Notes: generated from the letters alone by a model not told the origin. Shown: positions 23,673 to 31,970, numbered from the stretch's first letter. The stretch is 48,018 nucleotides of DNA from Deltaproteobacteria bacterium (GCA_016927815.1 JAFGLY010000215.1:1-48018), one strand, 5' to 3'. Made by a program: numbers and translations.

Positions 23673-24179
23673 ATGCTCAAGTCTCTCGCCACGACCCTGT
23701 GCCTGCTCGCTGCCCCGGCGCACCCCTCGGACGCCGCGCCCTCGGTGGCCCGTGCGGGGGACGGCTACCAGGCCACCGCCATCGTGGCCGCCGCGCCCGA
23801 GGTGGTACGGGCGACCCTCGCGGACGCCGGCGATCTCTCCCTGCGCACCTCCGATGTCCTTTCCGTCGAGGTCGTCCCCCGGGACGCCTGCGTGGAGGTC
23901 CGGGCCCGGACCCGCGGCCTGACGCGCCCCCTCACCTACCGAGCCTTGAGATGCCCCACCGACACGGGCTACCGGGAGTCCCTCCTCGAGACCGGGGACT
24001 TCAAGCGGTACGAGTCGGAGTGGCGCATCGACGCCGTCGAAGGCGGTTCCCGCGTTTCCTTCCGCGTCGTGGTGGATCCCGACGTGCCGGCGCCGCGTGC
24101 GCTGGTCCTCCAGAACGTGAAGCGTTCCACCCTCGCCGCGGTCACCGCGCTCCAGGAACGGCTGGCCGGCCCGCGGTAG
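23673..24179 (+). CDS. secreted SRPBCC-fold protein
   Basis: 168 residues; ATG at 23673 with GGGGAG 8 bases upstream and a TATCCT box about 45 bases before the start. A signal peptide (about 1-22, ending SDAAPS) is followed by a START/SRPBCC-like pattern: YQATAIVAAAPEVVRATLADAGDLSL, EVVPRDACVEVRART, then VEGGSRVSFRVVVDPDVPAP and a C-terminal helix (VLQNVKRSTLAAVTALQERL). This fold has a deep pocket for hydrophobic ligands such as lipids, sterols or polyketides. An exported version suggests envelope lipid handling, but the ligand is unknown. It is followed by the NfuA-like gene with a 63-base gap. Confidence 0.75.
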   Translation: MLKSLATTLCLLAAPAHPSDAAPSVARAGDGYQATAIVAAAPEVVRATLADAGDLSLRTSDVLSVEVVPRDACVEVRARTRGLTRPLTYRALRCPTDTGYRESLLETGDFKRYESEWRIDAVEGGSRVSFRVVVDPDVPAPRALVLQNVKRSTLAAVTALQERLAGPR

Positions 24180-24242
24180 CTACCCCCGTCACGTCCCGCG
24201 GTGCTGGCGGATCCGATCGTCGACTCCCACCCGAGAAGCCCC

Positions 24243-24626
24243 ATGATCCGCTCTACGTTGAAGGCCGGGCTCGTCCGGCTCCGCCGCGTCGCCTCGGACG
24301 TCCGGAGGCGGCAGGATCCTGCCCCCGTGCATCGGCCCGCACCCGAACCCCCCAGGGCACGCGCCGATCCGGCGCCGCCCGCTCCGGCCTCGTCGCCCCC
24401 CACGGAGGAGGCCGTGCGGCAGGTCCTGGAGGAGACGATCCGGCCGGCGCTGCAGTCGGACGGGGGAGACATCGAGCTGGTCGGCCTGGAGGGTGGGGAG
24501 GTGCGGGTGCGGCTCCGAGGGGCCTGCCAGGGCTGCCCCAGCGCCGAGATCACGCTCCGGATGGGGGTGGAGGCGTTCCTCAAGGAGGAGTTCCCGGGCG
24601 TCACCCGCGTGGTGGCCGTGCCCTGA
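24243..24626 (+). CDS. NifU C-terminal domain (NfuA-like) Fe-S scaffold protein
   Basis: 127 residues from the ATG at 24243; a GTG at 24201 would add 14 residues but has no better ribosome site. Residues about 53-127 are the NifU-C/Nfu domain: VRQVLEETIRPALQSDGGDIELV, then the cluster-binding CxxC (Cys95, Cys98) in RGACQGCPSAEITL and MGVEAFLKEEFPGV. These proteins carry 4Fe-4S clusters as dimers and pass them to apo-enzymes. The first 50 residues are a basic, Pro-rich extension unlike the A-type N-domain of E. coli NfuA. No other Fe-S assembly genes are nearby. Confidence 0.87.
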   Translation: MIRSTLKAGLVRLRRVASDVRRRQDPAPVHRPAPEPPRARADPAPPAPASSPPTEEAVRQVLEETIRPALQSDGGDIELVGLEGGEVRVRLRGACQGCPSAEITLRMGVEAFLKEEFPGVTRVVAVP

Positions 24627-24637
24627 CGCCACGCGCG

Positions 24638-24666
24638 TTGATCCGCGGAGAGGGGCGGCATAGGAG
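24638..24666 (+). promoter_or_regulatory. candidate promoter of the repeat lipoprotein
   Basis: TTGATC (24638-24643), a 17-base spacer, and TAGGAG (24661-24666), 64 bases before the ATG at 24731. The match is fair in the -35 and weak in the -10. Confidence 0.25.
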
Positions 24667-24730
24667 CGCATCGGCCGGTCGCCGGTCCGTCCCGCCCACC
24701 TGTTGCCCACGTGCGCACATGGAGTCTCCC

Positions 24731-25108
24731 ATGCGTCTCCGCCTCCTGGCGTCCCTCCTCCTGCTCCTCGCCTTCGCACTCGCCTGCGGGGGGGGCGACA
24801 AGAAGGCCGAGGTCGCGCCCCCTCCCCCCGAAACCCCGATGACCTACCCCATCGCGCCCGTGGCCCCGGTGACCGAGCCCCCGGCCGCGCCCGCCGAGGC
24901 GGCACCGGCCGAGGCAGCACCGGTCGAGGCAGCACCGGCCGAGGCAGCACCGGCCACCCCGACGTCCTCGTCCAAGACCTCCTCCTCGACCCCCACGTCC
25001 ACCAAGCCCGTCATGCGCACCTCCTCGTCCAAGACCTCGAGCAAGACGGGCGGGACCACGACCAAGAGCACCACCACGAAGAAGTCCGGGACCCGGCGGA
25101 CGAAGTAG
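24731..25108 (+). CDS. low-complexity lipoprotein with EAAPA repeats
   Basis: 125 residues; ATG at 24731 chosen because GGAG lies 7 bases upstream (another in-frame ATG is at 24719). The signal peptide ends in lipobox ALAC (Cys19). The mature part is entirely low complexity: Pro-rich, then four EAAPA/V units (about residues 56-75), then Ser/Thr/Lys-rich segments (SSSKTSSSTPTSTKP, TTTKSTTTKKSGTRRTK). Such chains are extended and unfolded, and the basic tail could bind peptidoglycan, LPS or other anionic polymers. I recognise no domain. It resembles small surface lipoproteins common in myxobacterial-type genomes. Confidence 0.7.
   Translation: MRLRLLASLLLLLAFALACGGGDKKAEVAPPPPETPMTYPIAPVAPVTEPPAAPAEAAPAEAAPVEAAPAEAAPATPTSSSKTSSSTPTSTKPVMRTSSSKTSSKTGGTTTKSTTTKKSGTRRTK
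24896..24955 (+). repeat. four tandem 15-bp units in a lipoprotein gene
   Basis: Units of GAGGCAGCACCGGCC (first with GCG for GCA, second ending GTC) at 24896, 24911, 24926 and 24941, encoding EAAPA/EAAPV. The near identity at DNA level suggests recent duplication and possible copy-number variation without frameshift. Confidence 0.8.
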
Positions 25109-25132
25109 GGACCGCGTCCTGACCGTACGTCC

Positions 25133-25792
25133 ATGTCCCGCCCCGTCCTGGTCACCGCAGGCGCCACCCGGAATCCCATCGACCGGATGCGGTACCTCTC
25201 GGCGTATTCCAGCGGCTGGACCGGTGTGACGCTGGCGCAGGCGCTCTCCCAGGGCCACGCGGTCCACCTGCTCGGAAGCCCCGAGGCGATCCTGCGCGGC
25301 CCGGATCTCCCGTCCGTGGAGACGTTCTCCTCCACGCGCGACCTCATGGCCCGCATGGAGGCCTGGGTACGGGCCCACCCGGGCGGGGTCGTGGTCCATG
25401 CGGCGGCCGTGGGCGACTACGAGACCGAGCCGCTCGACGGCAAGGTCGAGAGCGGTCGGAACGAGTGGGTCGTCCGCTTGAGGCCCACGCCCAAGATCGC
25501 GGATCACCTGAGGGATTGGGGCCCGGGCCTTGTCATCGTCACCTTCAAGGCGGCACCTCCCGGGACCGGCCGAGACGATCTCGTGGCCGTCGCCCGGCGG
25601 CAGCTCGAACGCACGCGCTCGGACCTGGTCTTCGCCAACGTGCTCGATCACCTCGACGGCGACGTGGCCCTCGTGGAGGCCACCACCCACCGCTTCTTCC
25701 AGCGTCGGGACCAGGCCGTTTCGGCCCTGGCGGCGCATCCCGTGTTCCACGACCCCCCAGGATCCACCCCATCCACGGAGACCCGCCCATGA
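25133..25792 (+). CDS. phosphopantothenoylcysteine synthetase-domain (CoaB-like) protein
   Basis: 219 residues. It begins VLVTAGATRNPIDRMRYLS, the nucleotide-binding start of the DFP/CoaB domain, followed by SSGWTGVTLAQAL and VVVHAAAVGDYETEPLDGK (the AAVADY-type substrate loop). The later parts VRLRPTPKIADHL and VIVTFKAA (compare 'LVGFAAET') and FANVLDH (compare 'vaN') match CoaB. CoaB ligates cysteine to 4'-phosphopantothenate in CoA synthesis. The flavin decarboxylase half (CoaC) is absent, so this is a stand-alone synthetase or a paralogue with another substrate. Its stop overlaps the start of the GuaA-like gene (ATGA), indicating coupled translation. Confidence 0.8.
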   Translation: MSRPVLVTAGATRNPIDRMRYLSAYSSGWTGVTLAQALSQGHAVHLLGSPEAILRGPDLPSVETFSSTRDLMARMEAWVRAHPGGVVVHAAAVGDYETEPLDGKVESGRNEWVVRLRPTPKIADHLRDWGPGLVIVTFKAAPPGTGRDDLVAVARRQLERTRSDLVFANVLDHLDGDVALVEATTHRFFQRRDQAVSALAAHPVFHDPPGSTPSTETRP

Positions 25793-26751
25793 TCCAGGAG
25801 ATCACGAACCAGCAGCTCGTCCCGGAGACGTTCATCCAGGAACGGATCGAGGAGATCCGGGCGGCGGTCGGCGACGGCCGCGCCATCAACGCACTCTCGG
25901 GCGGGGTGGACTCGTCCGTGGTCACGATGCTCGGGCACCGGGCTCTGGGGCCGCGCCTGAGAACCGTATTCATCGAGAACGGGCTCATGCGGGAGGGCGA
26001 GCCCGAGCGGGTTCGGGACATGTTCGGCCGCCTGGGCGTGGAGGTGGAGGTGGTGGACGCCCGCGAGGCGTTCTTCACGGCGCTTTCCGGGGTCGCGGAT
26101 CCCGAGGAGAAACGCGAGGCCATCACCCAGACGTTCTACCGCGAGGTGTTCGGGCGGCTCGTGAGGGAGAGCGGAGCCAGGCACCTGCTGCAGGGCACGA
26201 TCCTGACCGACGTGGACGAGACCGTGGCGGGGATCAAGCGGCAGCACAACGTGTTCGAGCAGCTCGGCATCGATCCGCAGGAGGCGTTCGGCTACCGCAT
26301 CGTCGAGCCGCTCCTCAGAATCCGCAAGGACGGCGTACGGCGGGTCGGCCGGGCCCTCGGGCTGCCGCCCGAGCTGTTCGAGCGCATCCCGTTCCCCGGA
26401 CCGGCGCTCGCGGCCCGGGTGATCGGGGAGGTCACGCCCGAGCGCATCGAGACGGTTCGGAGGGCCACCGCCGTGGTGGAGCGCCGGCTCCAGGGTACCG
26501 GGGCGTTCCAGTACCTCGCGATCCTCCACGCGGATCGCGTCACCGGGATGCGGGACGGCAAGCGCGACTTCGGCCGGCAGATCGAGGTCCGGTGCTGGGA
26601 CAGCGTGGACGCACGGACCGCCTCCCCGACGAAGCTCCCGTTCGAGACGCTCGAGGCCCTCGCCCGCGATCTGCTCGCCGAGGTGCCGGGCGTGGTGAGC
26701 GTCACCTACAACATCGCGACCAAGCCGCCATCCACGATCGAAGCGGTGTGA
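25789..26751 (+). CDS. GMP synthase ATP-pyrophosphatase subunit without amidotransferase domain
   Basis: 320 residues from the ATG at 25789. The P-loop SGGVDSS is at residues 37-43, the PP-loop signature of N-type ATP pyrophosphatases. Then FIENGLMREGE, LLQGTILTDVDE, KRQHNV and the RIPFPGPALAARVIGEVTPERI stretch, and the dimerisation domain ending ATKPPSTIEAV, close to the C-terminus of GuaA. The enzyme aminates XMP to GMP. The N-terminal glutamine amidotransferase half of normal bacterial GuaA is missing; archaea have it as a separate subunit. No partner is in the window, so this copy may use free ammonia, an unlinked partner, or have another role. Its 3' end overlaps the convergent ImuA-like gene by 46 bases. 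Confidence 0.88.
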   Translation: MIQEITNQQLVPETFIQERIEEIRAAVGDGRAINALSGGVDSSVVTMLGHRALGPRLRTVFIENGLMREGEPERVRDMFGRLGVEVEVVDAREAFFTALSGVADPEEKREAITQTFYREVFGRLVRESGARHLLQGTILTDVDETVAGIKRQHNVFEQLGIDPQEAFGYRIVEPLLRIRKDGVRRVGRALGLPPELFERIPFPGPALAARVIGEVTPERIETVRRATAVVERRLQGTGAFQYLAILHADRVTGMRDGKRDFGRQIEVRCWDSVDARTASPTKLPFETLEALARDLLAEVPGVVSVTYNIATKPPSTIEAV

Positions 26752-27380
26752 TCCCGCCGGCCGTCGAACCTCGCTGGAGGCCGAACGCCCACCTCGATCA
26801 CGCGGCCCTCGCGTACGCAGCGGCCCCCGGAGAGGCGCACCGCCAGGGTGCCGCGACCCGGCTGGAACCTGGTCGCGAGGCGCAGGGCGGCGGGCAGGCC
26901 CGGATCCGGGGCCTCGGCCACCACGGCCAGCACGGCGTCTCCCTCCTCGGCCGCCCTGAGAAGGCGCCAGCCCGACCGCCCGAAGGGAGCCGGGTCCAGG
27001 AGCACCACGAGGGGCACCGCTCCCGAGCGCAGCACCTGTTCTGCCGCCCAGGGCGCCCGATCGGGCCCTGGTCGCAGCAGGAGGAGGCAGGACCAGGCCA
27101 CCCCGGTCAGGCCCGGGGGGTGGAGGCGGCCCAGGGCGTCCACCACGGCCACGACGCGGCCTGCACGGGTCTCCCGGGCCAGGCTCGGGAGCAGCACTCC
27201 CAGGCGGCCCGATCCCGGCAGCCCCGCCACCTCCACCACCCCGGGCCGGGGCCACCCCCCCACAGCGGCGTCCAGGGCGGGGTGGCCGCTCGGGATGCGG
27301 CGAGGTTCGACGATACCGAGCAGCCCCCGGGCCGACAGGTCGGCCTTGAGGGCCTCGAGAGCGGCGGATCGGGCCGTCAC
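26706..27380 (-). CDS. ImuA/RecA-like SOS-associated protein
   Basis: 224 residues from GTG at 27380. The pattern matches ImuA/SulA-type RecA paralogues: IPSGHPALDAAVGGWPRPGVVEVAGLPGSGRLGVL (like RecA 'lsTGs..LD.alGgGg.prG.i.Ei.G'), an ALGRLHPPGL motif and a C-terminal beta-rich part (LATRFQPGRGTLAVRLSGGRC). The Walker A is degenerate (GLPGSGRL, Arg in place of Lys), so ATP hydrolysis is doubtful, as in ImuA proteins. ImuA works with ImuB and DnaE2 in error-prone repair in many bacteria, but neither is next to it here. A LexA-type box overlaps its likely promoter. It is a short, possibly orphaned member. Confidence 0.75.
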   Translation of the reverse strand: MTARSAALEALKADLSARGLLGIVEPRRIPSGHPALDAAVGGWPRPGVVEVAGLPGSGRLGVLLPSLARETRAGRVVAVVDALGRLHPPGLTGVAWSCLLLLRPGPDRAPWAAEQVLRSGAVPLVVLLDPAPFGRSGWRLLRAAEEGDAVLAVVAEAPDPGLPAALRLATRFQPGRGTLAVRLSGGRCVREGRVIEVGVRPPARFDGRRDHTASIVDGGLVAML

Positions 27381-27405
27381 GGGTGCGGTCTCCAGGGTCC
27401 GGTTG

Positions 27406-27417
27406 GAACATATGTTC
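27406..27417. promoter_or_regulatory. LexA-type SOS box overlapping the imuA-like promoter
   Basis: A perfect palindrome GAACATATGTTC, the GAAC-N4-GTTC form of Gram-positive LexA/DinR boxes, 26 bases upstream of the GTG of the ImuA-like gene. On the minus strand TATGTT inside it has -10 character with TTGCGT 17 bases upstream as -35. Read on the plus strand, GTTCAG and most of the preceding bases also fit the motif I recall for Myxococcus xanthus LexA. It also lies 50 bases upstream of the rightward membrane protein gene. Confidence 0.75.
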
Positions 27418-27466
27418 AGTTTCGGTCCGACGCAAGGGCGGGCGATGGTGGGATAGGGTGGGCCGC

Positions 27467-29422
27467 ATGTCGGCCGCTCCCACCGTCCCCCGTCCCGTCG
27501 AGCTCGGGTTCTACGCTCTCGTGGCCCTGGGCGGCGTGCTGCCCGCCCTGCTCGCGGGCAGCGCCGTCGTGGGCGACGGGGTGGACCTGTACGGTACCCT
27601 CTGGTTCTTCTGGTGGATCCGCGACTCGGTGGAGCACCTCCGGGACCCGTCCTTCACCCAGCTCTTCTTCTTCCCGCTCGGCAAGGACATCTTCGCCCAT
27701 ACGGGCAACAACTTCCTCGACGCCGTCCTGTCCCTGCCCTTCCAGTGGATCCTGGGTTTCCCCCGGTATCAGCCCGTCTTCGTGGCTGGGGTCCTGTTCG
27801 TCAACGCCCTCGCCTTCCGCCCGCTGGCCGCTCGCGCGGCCGGGGCACCCGGCTCCTGGCATCGGCTGGTCCTGGGCAGGGACCGGCTCACGACGGGGGC
27901 CTTCCTCGGTACGGCCCTGTGGCAGGCCTGCTCGTTCACCCTCTTCGAGGTGACCTGCGGCCGGATCACCCAGGCCTTCCTGTGGTTCCTGCCGCTCGCC
28001 GTGGACCGCCTCCTGGCCCTGTGCACCCCCGAAGGCCGCCCCCGAGACGCACTCCTGGCCGGGCTCTGGGTGGGGCTCCAGGCGATGACCTACTGGTTCA
28101 TGGGGTACTTCGCGGCGCTCCTGGGCGCGTGGCTCCTGTTCCTGGGGCTCGTCCCCGGGACCACGGCCCGGGGGCCGGGCCGCCTGCGTCTCCTGGGCCG
28201 CCATGCCCTTGCCGCGGTCTTCGCACTCGTGGTGGTCTCTCCCTTCGTGCTGGCCATGTTCCTCCACGCCGAGGGCGGTCAGGTCCCGGGCTTGTCCCCG
28301 GACAACGATCCGCTGATGGCCCTCCCGCGAGCCCTGGGGAACAACGTCGCCGCCCAGTTGCACGGGTACCTCCTGATGGAGCGCTGGGGCGCGCCCATGC
28401 TGGGGTACGTGACCTGGATCGGGGTGATGATCCTCGTGACGCTGATCGGCCCGAACCGGGTCCGGTGGATCGGCGGCACGGCCGTCGTCCTCCTCTTCGC
28501 GATCGGCCCCGTCCTTTCCTTCTCGGACGGCCGGCAGGTCCCCATGCCCCACTACCTGGTGGCCTACCACCTGGTTCCGTTCCTGGACCGTTTCTGGTTT
28601 CCCTATCGCCTCGTGGTCCTGGCGTTCCTCCTCCTCTCCGCCGGCGCCGCGGGTGCGTTCGACCGGATCTTCGCCGCCTGGGCCGCCCGGCCGGGCAGGA
28701 TCGGGCGCACGGCCCTCCGGGGGGGGGCGACGACCGTCGCCCTGGTCCTGGCCGGGCTCCACCTCGCGGAGCAGCACTGGAACCTCGAGTGGCCGTTCGT
28801 GACCCGGGACGTGGCACCCCCCCAGATGGTGCGCTGGATCGGCCAAGAGACCGGCGCCGTCATCGACCTGCCCCTCGGCATCAACAAGCACACCATCATC
28901 TGGCAGACCGTCCACGAACAGCCCACGTTCGGGGGGATGGGCGAGAACGCCACGGTGTTCTGGCCCGAGGGGTATTCACAGCGGCTGTCCATCGACTTCG
29001 TCCGCTTCCTGCGCGATGCGGTCCGTCAGCCCGAGGAGGCACAGGCGCCCGCGACCGACGCTGGCCGAGCCCGGCTGGTACGCGAGGGGTTCCGCTGGGT
29101 CCTCCTGCACCGCGACTTCCTCCCGGCGGTCCGACCGGGGAACGCCCGCGACGAGGACCCCACCCTCCCCTTCCGCGTCCAGGCCCGCATCGCCGAGGTG
29201 CTGGGACCGCCCGTCGCGGTGGACGGCCCGATCGTGGCCTGGGACCTGGTCGGCGGAGCCGAGCCGCCCGAAGGGATCCGCCCCACCCCGGAGCGCCTCG
29301 AGGCCCGCGGTTGGGCCGACCCGGATGCGCCTGCCTACGAGAAGATGCTCAAGGCACGAGGGAGGCTGCCGGAGGGCGGCGTTCCGCGGGATCGCGACCA
29401 CCGCCCGGGCGGCCGTCCCTGA
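27467..29422 (+). CDS. multipass membrane protein of unknown function (GT-C-like)
   Basis: 651 residues from the ATG at 27467; the frame extends 28 codons further up, across the LexA box, but that part is not protein-like. About eleven membrane helices occupy residues 15-445. The soluble C-terminal part begins RDVAPPQMVRWIGQETGAVIDLPLG. The first loop motif DLYGTLWFFWWIRDSVEHLRDPSF, with an Asp near the first helix end, resembles GT-C integral-membrane glycosyltransferases/YfhO-type proteins. The PYRLVVLAFLLLSAGAAGAF segment is also typical of that group. The function may be transfer of a lipid-linked sugar. It is placed upstream of lon, with a separate lon promoter between. Confidence 0.7.
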   Translation: MSAAPTVPRPVELGFYALVALGGVLPALLAGSAVVGDGVDLYGTLWFFWWIRDSVEHLRDPSFTQLFFFPLGKDIFAHTGNNFLDAVLSLPFQWILGFPRYQPVFVAGVLFVNALAFRPLAARAAGAPGSWHRLVLGRDRLTTGAFLGTALWQACSFTLFEVTCGRITQAFLWFLPLAVDRLLALCTPEGRPRDALLAGLWVGLQAMTYWFMGYFAALLGAWLLFLGLVPGTTARGPGRLRLLGRHALAAVFALVVVSPFVLAMFLHAEGGQVPGLSPDNDPLMALPRALGNNVAAQLHGYLLMERWGAPMLGYVTWIGVMILVTLIGPNRVRWIGGTAVVLLFAIGPVLSFSDGRQVPMPHYLVAYHLVPFLDRFWFPYRLVVLAFLLLSAGAAGAFDRIFAAWAARPGRIGRTALRGGATTVALVLAGLHLAEQHWNLEWPFVTRDVAPPQMVRWIGQETGAVIDLPLGINKHTIIWQTVHEQPTFGGMGENATVFWPEGYSQRLSIDFVRFLRDAVRQPEEAQAPATDAGRARLVREGFRWVLLHRDFLPAVRPGNARDEDPTLPFRVQARIAEVLGPPVAVDGPIVAWDLVGGAEPPEGIRPTPERLEARGWADPDAPAYEKMLKARGRLPEGGVPRDRDHRPGGRP

Positions 29423-29445
29423 CCCCGATCGGTCCGCGGTGCGGC

Positions 29446-29473
29446 TTGACCCCCTCAGGACCGGGGATACAGG
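29446..29473 (+). promoter_or_regulatory. candidate lon promoter
   Basis: TTGACC (29446-29451), a 16-base spacer and TACAGG (29468-29473), 50 bases before the lon ATG. The -35 is good and the -10 acceptable; it could be housekeeping or heat-shock. The 100-bp gap after the upstream gene supports an independent promoter. Confidence 0.4.
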
Positions 29474-29522
29474 TACACCGTACGTCGCGCCGTTCGCGCG
29501 CTTCTCTCGCGCTGGAGCCTCC

Positions 29523-31967
29523 ATGGCCCCCGACCCCACCGACATCGAGCACTCCGGCGCGAACCTCCCGGGGGAGTTGAACATCCCGGTGCTCGCCATT
29601 CGGAACACCGTCATCTACCCGGTCCTGGCCTTCCCCATCAACGTCGGCCGGGAGAAGTCGCTGAAGGCCGTGGAGAAAGCCCTCGAGAAGGACCGCCTGC
29701 TGGGCATCCTCTCCCAACGGGAGGCCGAGAGCGAGAATCCCCCGCCCGATGGGCTCTACCAGACCGGCACCGTGGTCAAGATCCTCAAGTCGGTCAAGAT
29801 GCCGGGCAACAAGCTCAACGTGATCATCCAGGGCCTGGCGCGCATCCGGGTCCGCCAGTGGGTGCACACCGATCCGTACCTCAGAGTCGAGGCCGACGTC
29901 TTCGAGGAGTCCCAGGAGCGCGACCCCAGCATGGACGCCCTCCTGTCCACGCTTCGGGATCTCGCCCAGAAGATCATCGACCTCTCCCCCCAGATCCCCT
30001 CCGAAGCCGGGTTCCTGGTCCGTTCCATCGACAACCCCGGCATCCTGGCCGACATCGTCTCCTCCAACCTGACCATCCCCGTGGAGGAGAAGCAGGCCCT
30101 CCTGGAGACCTTCGACACGCGCGAGCGAATCCAGAAGGTGATCGCCCTGCTCACCAAGGAGATCCAGGTCCTGGAGCTGTCCAACAAGATCCAGACCGAG
30201 GTCAAGGGGGAGATGGACAAGGCCCAGCGGGAGTACTACCTGCGGGAGCAGCTCAAGGCCATCCAGAAGGAACTCGGGGAGGTGGACGAACGCCAGGAGG
30301 AGTACGAGGAACTGGAGAAGGCCATCAAGAAGGCCCAGATGCCCCCGGACACCCAGAAGGTGGCCTTCAAGGAGCTCAAGCGGATGGCCCGCATGAGCCC
30401 CGGCGCGGCCGAGTACACGGTGAGCCGCACCTACCTCGACTGGCTCATCGAGCTGCCCTGGTCCCGTTCCACCAAGGATCTGCACGACATCGCCCAGGCC
30501 GAACGGATTCTCGACGAGGACCACTACGACCTCGCCAAGGTCAAGCAGCGGATCGTGGAGTACCTCGCGGTCCTCAAGCTCAAGCCCGACATGAAGGGCC
30601 CCATCCTCTGCCTCGTGGGCCCGCCGGGTGTCGGGAAGACCTCGCTCGCCACCTCCGTGGCCCGGGCGCTCAAGCGCAAGATGGTGCGCGTGAGCCTCGG
30701 CGGCGTGCGCGACGAGGCCGAGGTCCGGGGGCACCGGCGCACGTACATCGGCTCCCTGCCCGGAAAGATCATCAAGGGCATCAAGAAGGCCGGTTCGAAC
30801 AACCCTGTCTTCGTTCTGGACGAAATCGACAAGCTGGGCATGGACTACCGGGGCGACCCCTCGTCCGCGCTGCTCGAGGTCCTGGATCCCGAGCAGAACC
30901 ATGCCTTCAACGACCACTACCTCGACGTCCCCTTCGACCTCTCCAAGGTGCTCTTCATCGCCACGGCCAATCTCGCGGAGCCCATCCCACCGCCGCTGCG
31001 CGACCGCATGGAGGTGATCGAGATCCCCGGCTACACCCAGGAGGAGAAGCTCAAGATCGCCTTCAACTTCATCATTCCGGAAGTCACGCGCGACCATGGG
31101 CTCACGGGAGACCACATCGAGTTCTCCGAGGAGGCCATCCACTTCATCATCTCGTCCTACACGCGCGAGGCGGGGGTTCGGAACCTCAAGCGGGAGATCG
31201 CCTCGTGCGCCCGGGCCGTGGCCCGGGACGTGGCTGCGGGAGAGGCCGAGGGCCGGATCGTGCTGACTCCGGAAAAGGTGGAGCAGATTCGGGGCCCGAT
31301 CAAGTTCTTCCAGGAGATCGCCGAGCGCACGGCGGTCCCGGGCGTGGCCACGGGCCTCGCCTGGACGGCGTCCGGCGGGGACATCCTCTTCATCGAGGCC
31401 ACCAAGTTCAAGGGCAAGGGCAACCTGCACCTGTCCGGCCACCTGGGCGACGTCATGAAGGAGTCGGTCTCGGTGGCGCGTTCCTTCATCCGGGCCAGTT
31501 CGGAGACGCTCGGGGTCGACGAGGATCTCTTCGACGAGATCGACATGCACGTCCACGTCCCCTCGGGCGCCATCCCCAAGGACGGCCCCTCGGCCGGCGT
31601 GACGATGATGACCGCCATCACCAGCCTCCTCACCGGGATCTCCGTGGACCCCACCCTCGCCATGACCGGTGAGGTCACGCTCCGCGGCGCCGTGCTCCCG
31701 GTGGGGGGCGTCAAGGAGAAGGTCCTGGCTGCCCACCGCGCGGGGATCCGCACGCTCGTGCTGCCCGACAAGAACCGCAAGGATCTCCACGAGGTGCCCC
31801 AGGAGATCCAGGACGAGATGACCTTCCACTTCGTCGCCCGGATGGAGGAGGTCCTGGACCTGGCTCTCGGCCAGGACAACCTGGCCCGCGTCCGGTCCGA
31901 TCTCGCCCAGCGGAAGGCCCTGGCCGCGGCCACGCGTTCGGCCCCGGATCCGCAGGTCACTGCGTGA
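29523..31967 (+). CDS. lon: ATP-dependent Lon protease
   Basis: 814 residues from the ATG at 29523 with GGAG 5 bases upstream. The N-terminal LAN domain (LNIPVLAIRNTVIYPVLAFPI, about 18-205) selects substrates. A coiled-coil helical region (AQREYYLREQLKAIQKELGE) precedes the AAA+ module with Walker A GPPGVGKTS (366-374) and Walker B VFVLDEIDK. The C-terminal S16 protease domain has the dyad Ser690 (KDGPSAGVTMM) and Lys733 in GGVKEKVLAAHRAG, 43 residues apart as in E. coli Lon. It degrades misfolded and regulatory proteins in the cytoplasm and is full length. A short GGCTGTAGG remnant follows the stop. It is convergent with the TatB-TatC fusion gene. Confidence 0.98.
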   Translation: MAPDPTDIEHSGANLPGELNIPVLAIRNTVIYPVLAFPINVGREKSLKAVEKALEKDRLLGILSQREAESENPPPDGLYQTGTVVKILKSVKMPGNKLNVIIQGLARIRVRQWVHTDPYLRVEADVFEESQERDPSMDALLSTLRDLAQKIIDLSPQIPSEAGFLVRSIDNPGILADIVSSNLTIPVEEKQALLETFDTRERIQKVIALLTKEIQVLELSNKIQTEVKGEMDKAQREYYLREQLKAIQKELGEVDERQEEYEELEKAIKKAQMPPDTQKVAFKELKRMARMSPGAAEYTVSRTYLDWLIELPWSRSTKDLHDIAQAERILDEDHYDLAKVKQRIVEYLAVLKLKPDMKGPILCLVGPPGVGKTSLATSVARALKRKMVRVSLGGVRDEAEVRGHRRTYIGSLPGKIIKGIKKAGSNNPVFVLDEIDKLGMDYRGDPSSALLEVLDPEQNHAFNDHYLDVPFDLSKVLFIATANLAEPIPPPLRDRMEVIEIPGYTQEEKLKIAFNFIIPEVTRDHGLTGDHIEFSEEAIHFIISSYTREAGVRNLKREIASCARAVARDVAAGEAEGRIVLTPEKVEQIRGPIKFFQEIAERTAVPGVATGLAWTASGGDILFIEATKFKGKGNLHLSGHLGDVMKESVSVARSFIRASSETLGVDEDLFDEIDMHVHVPSGAIPKDGPSAGVTMMTAITSLLTGISVDPTLAMTGEVTLRGAVLPVGGVKEKVLAAHRAGIRTLVLPDKNRKDLHEVPQEIQDEMTFHFVARMEEVLDLALGQDNLARVRSDLAQRKALAAATRSAPDPQVTA

Positions 31968-31970
31968 GAT

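Noticed and set aside
24201-24242. Upstream GTG start for the NfuA-like gene
   Set aside because: No ribosome site before it, and the extra residues are not family-like; the ATG at 24243 is preferred.
27383-27466. N-terminal extension of the multipass membrane protein
   Set aside because: It would run through the LexA box and has no ribosome site; the ATG at 27467 starts the protein-like sequence.
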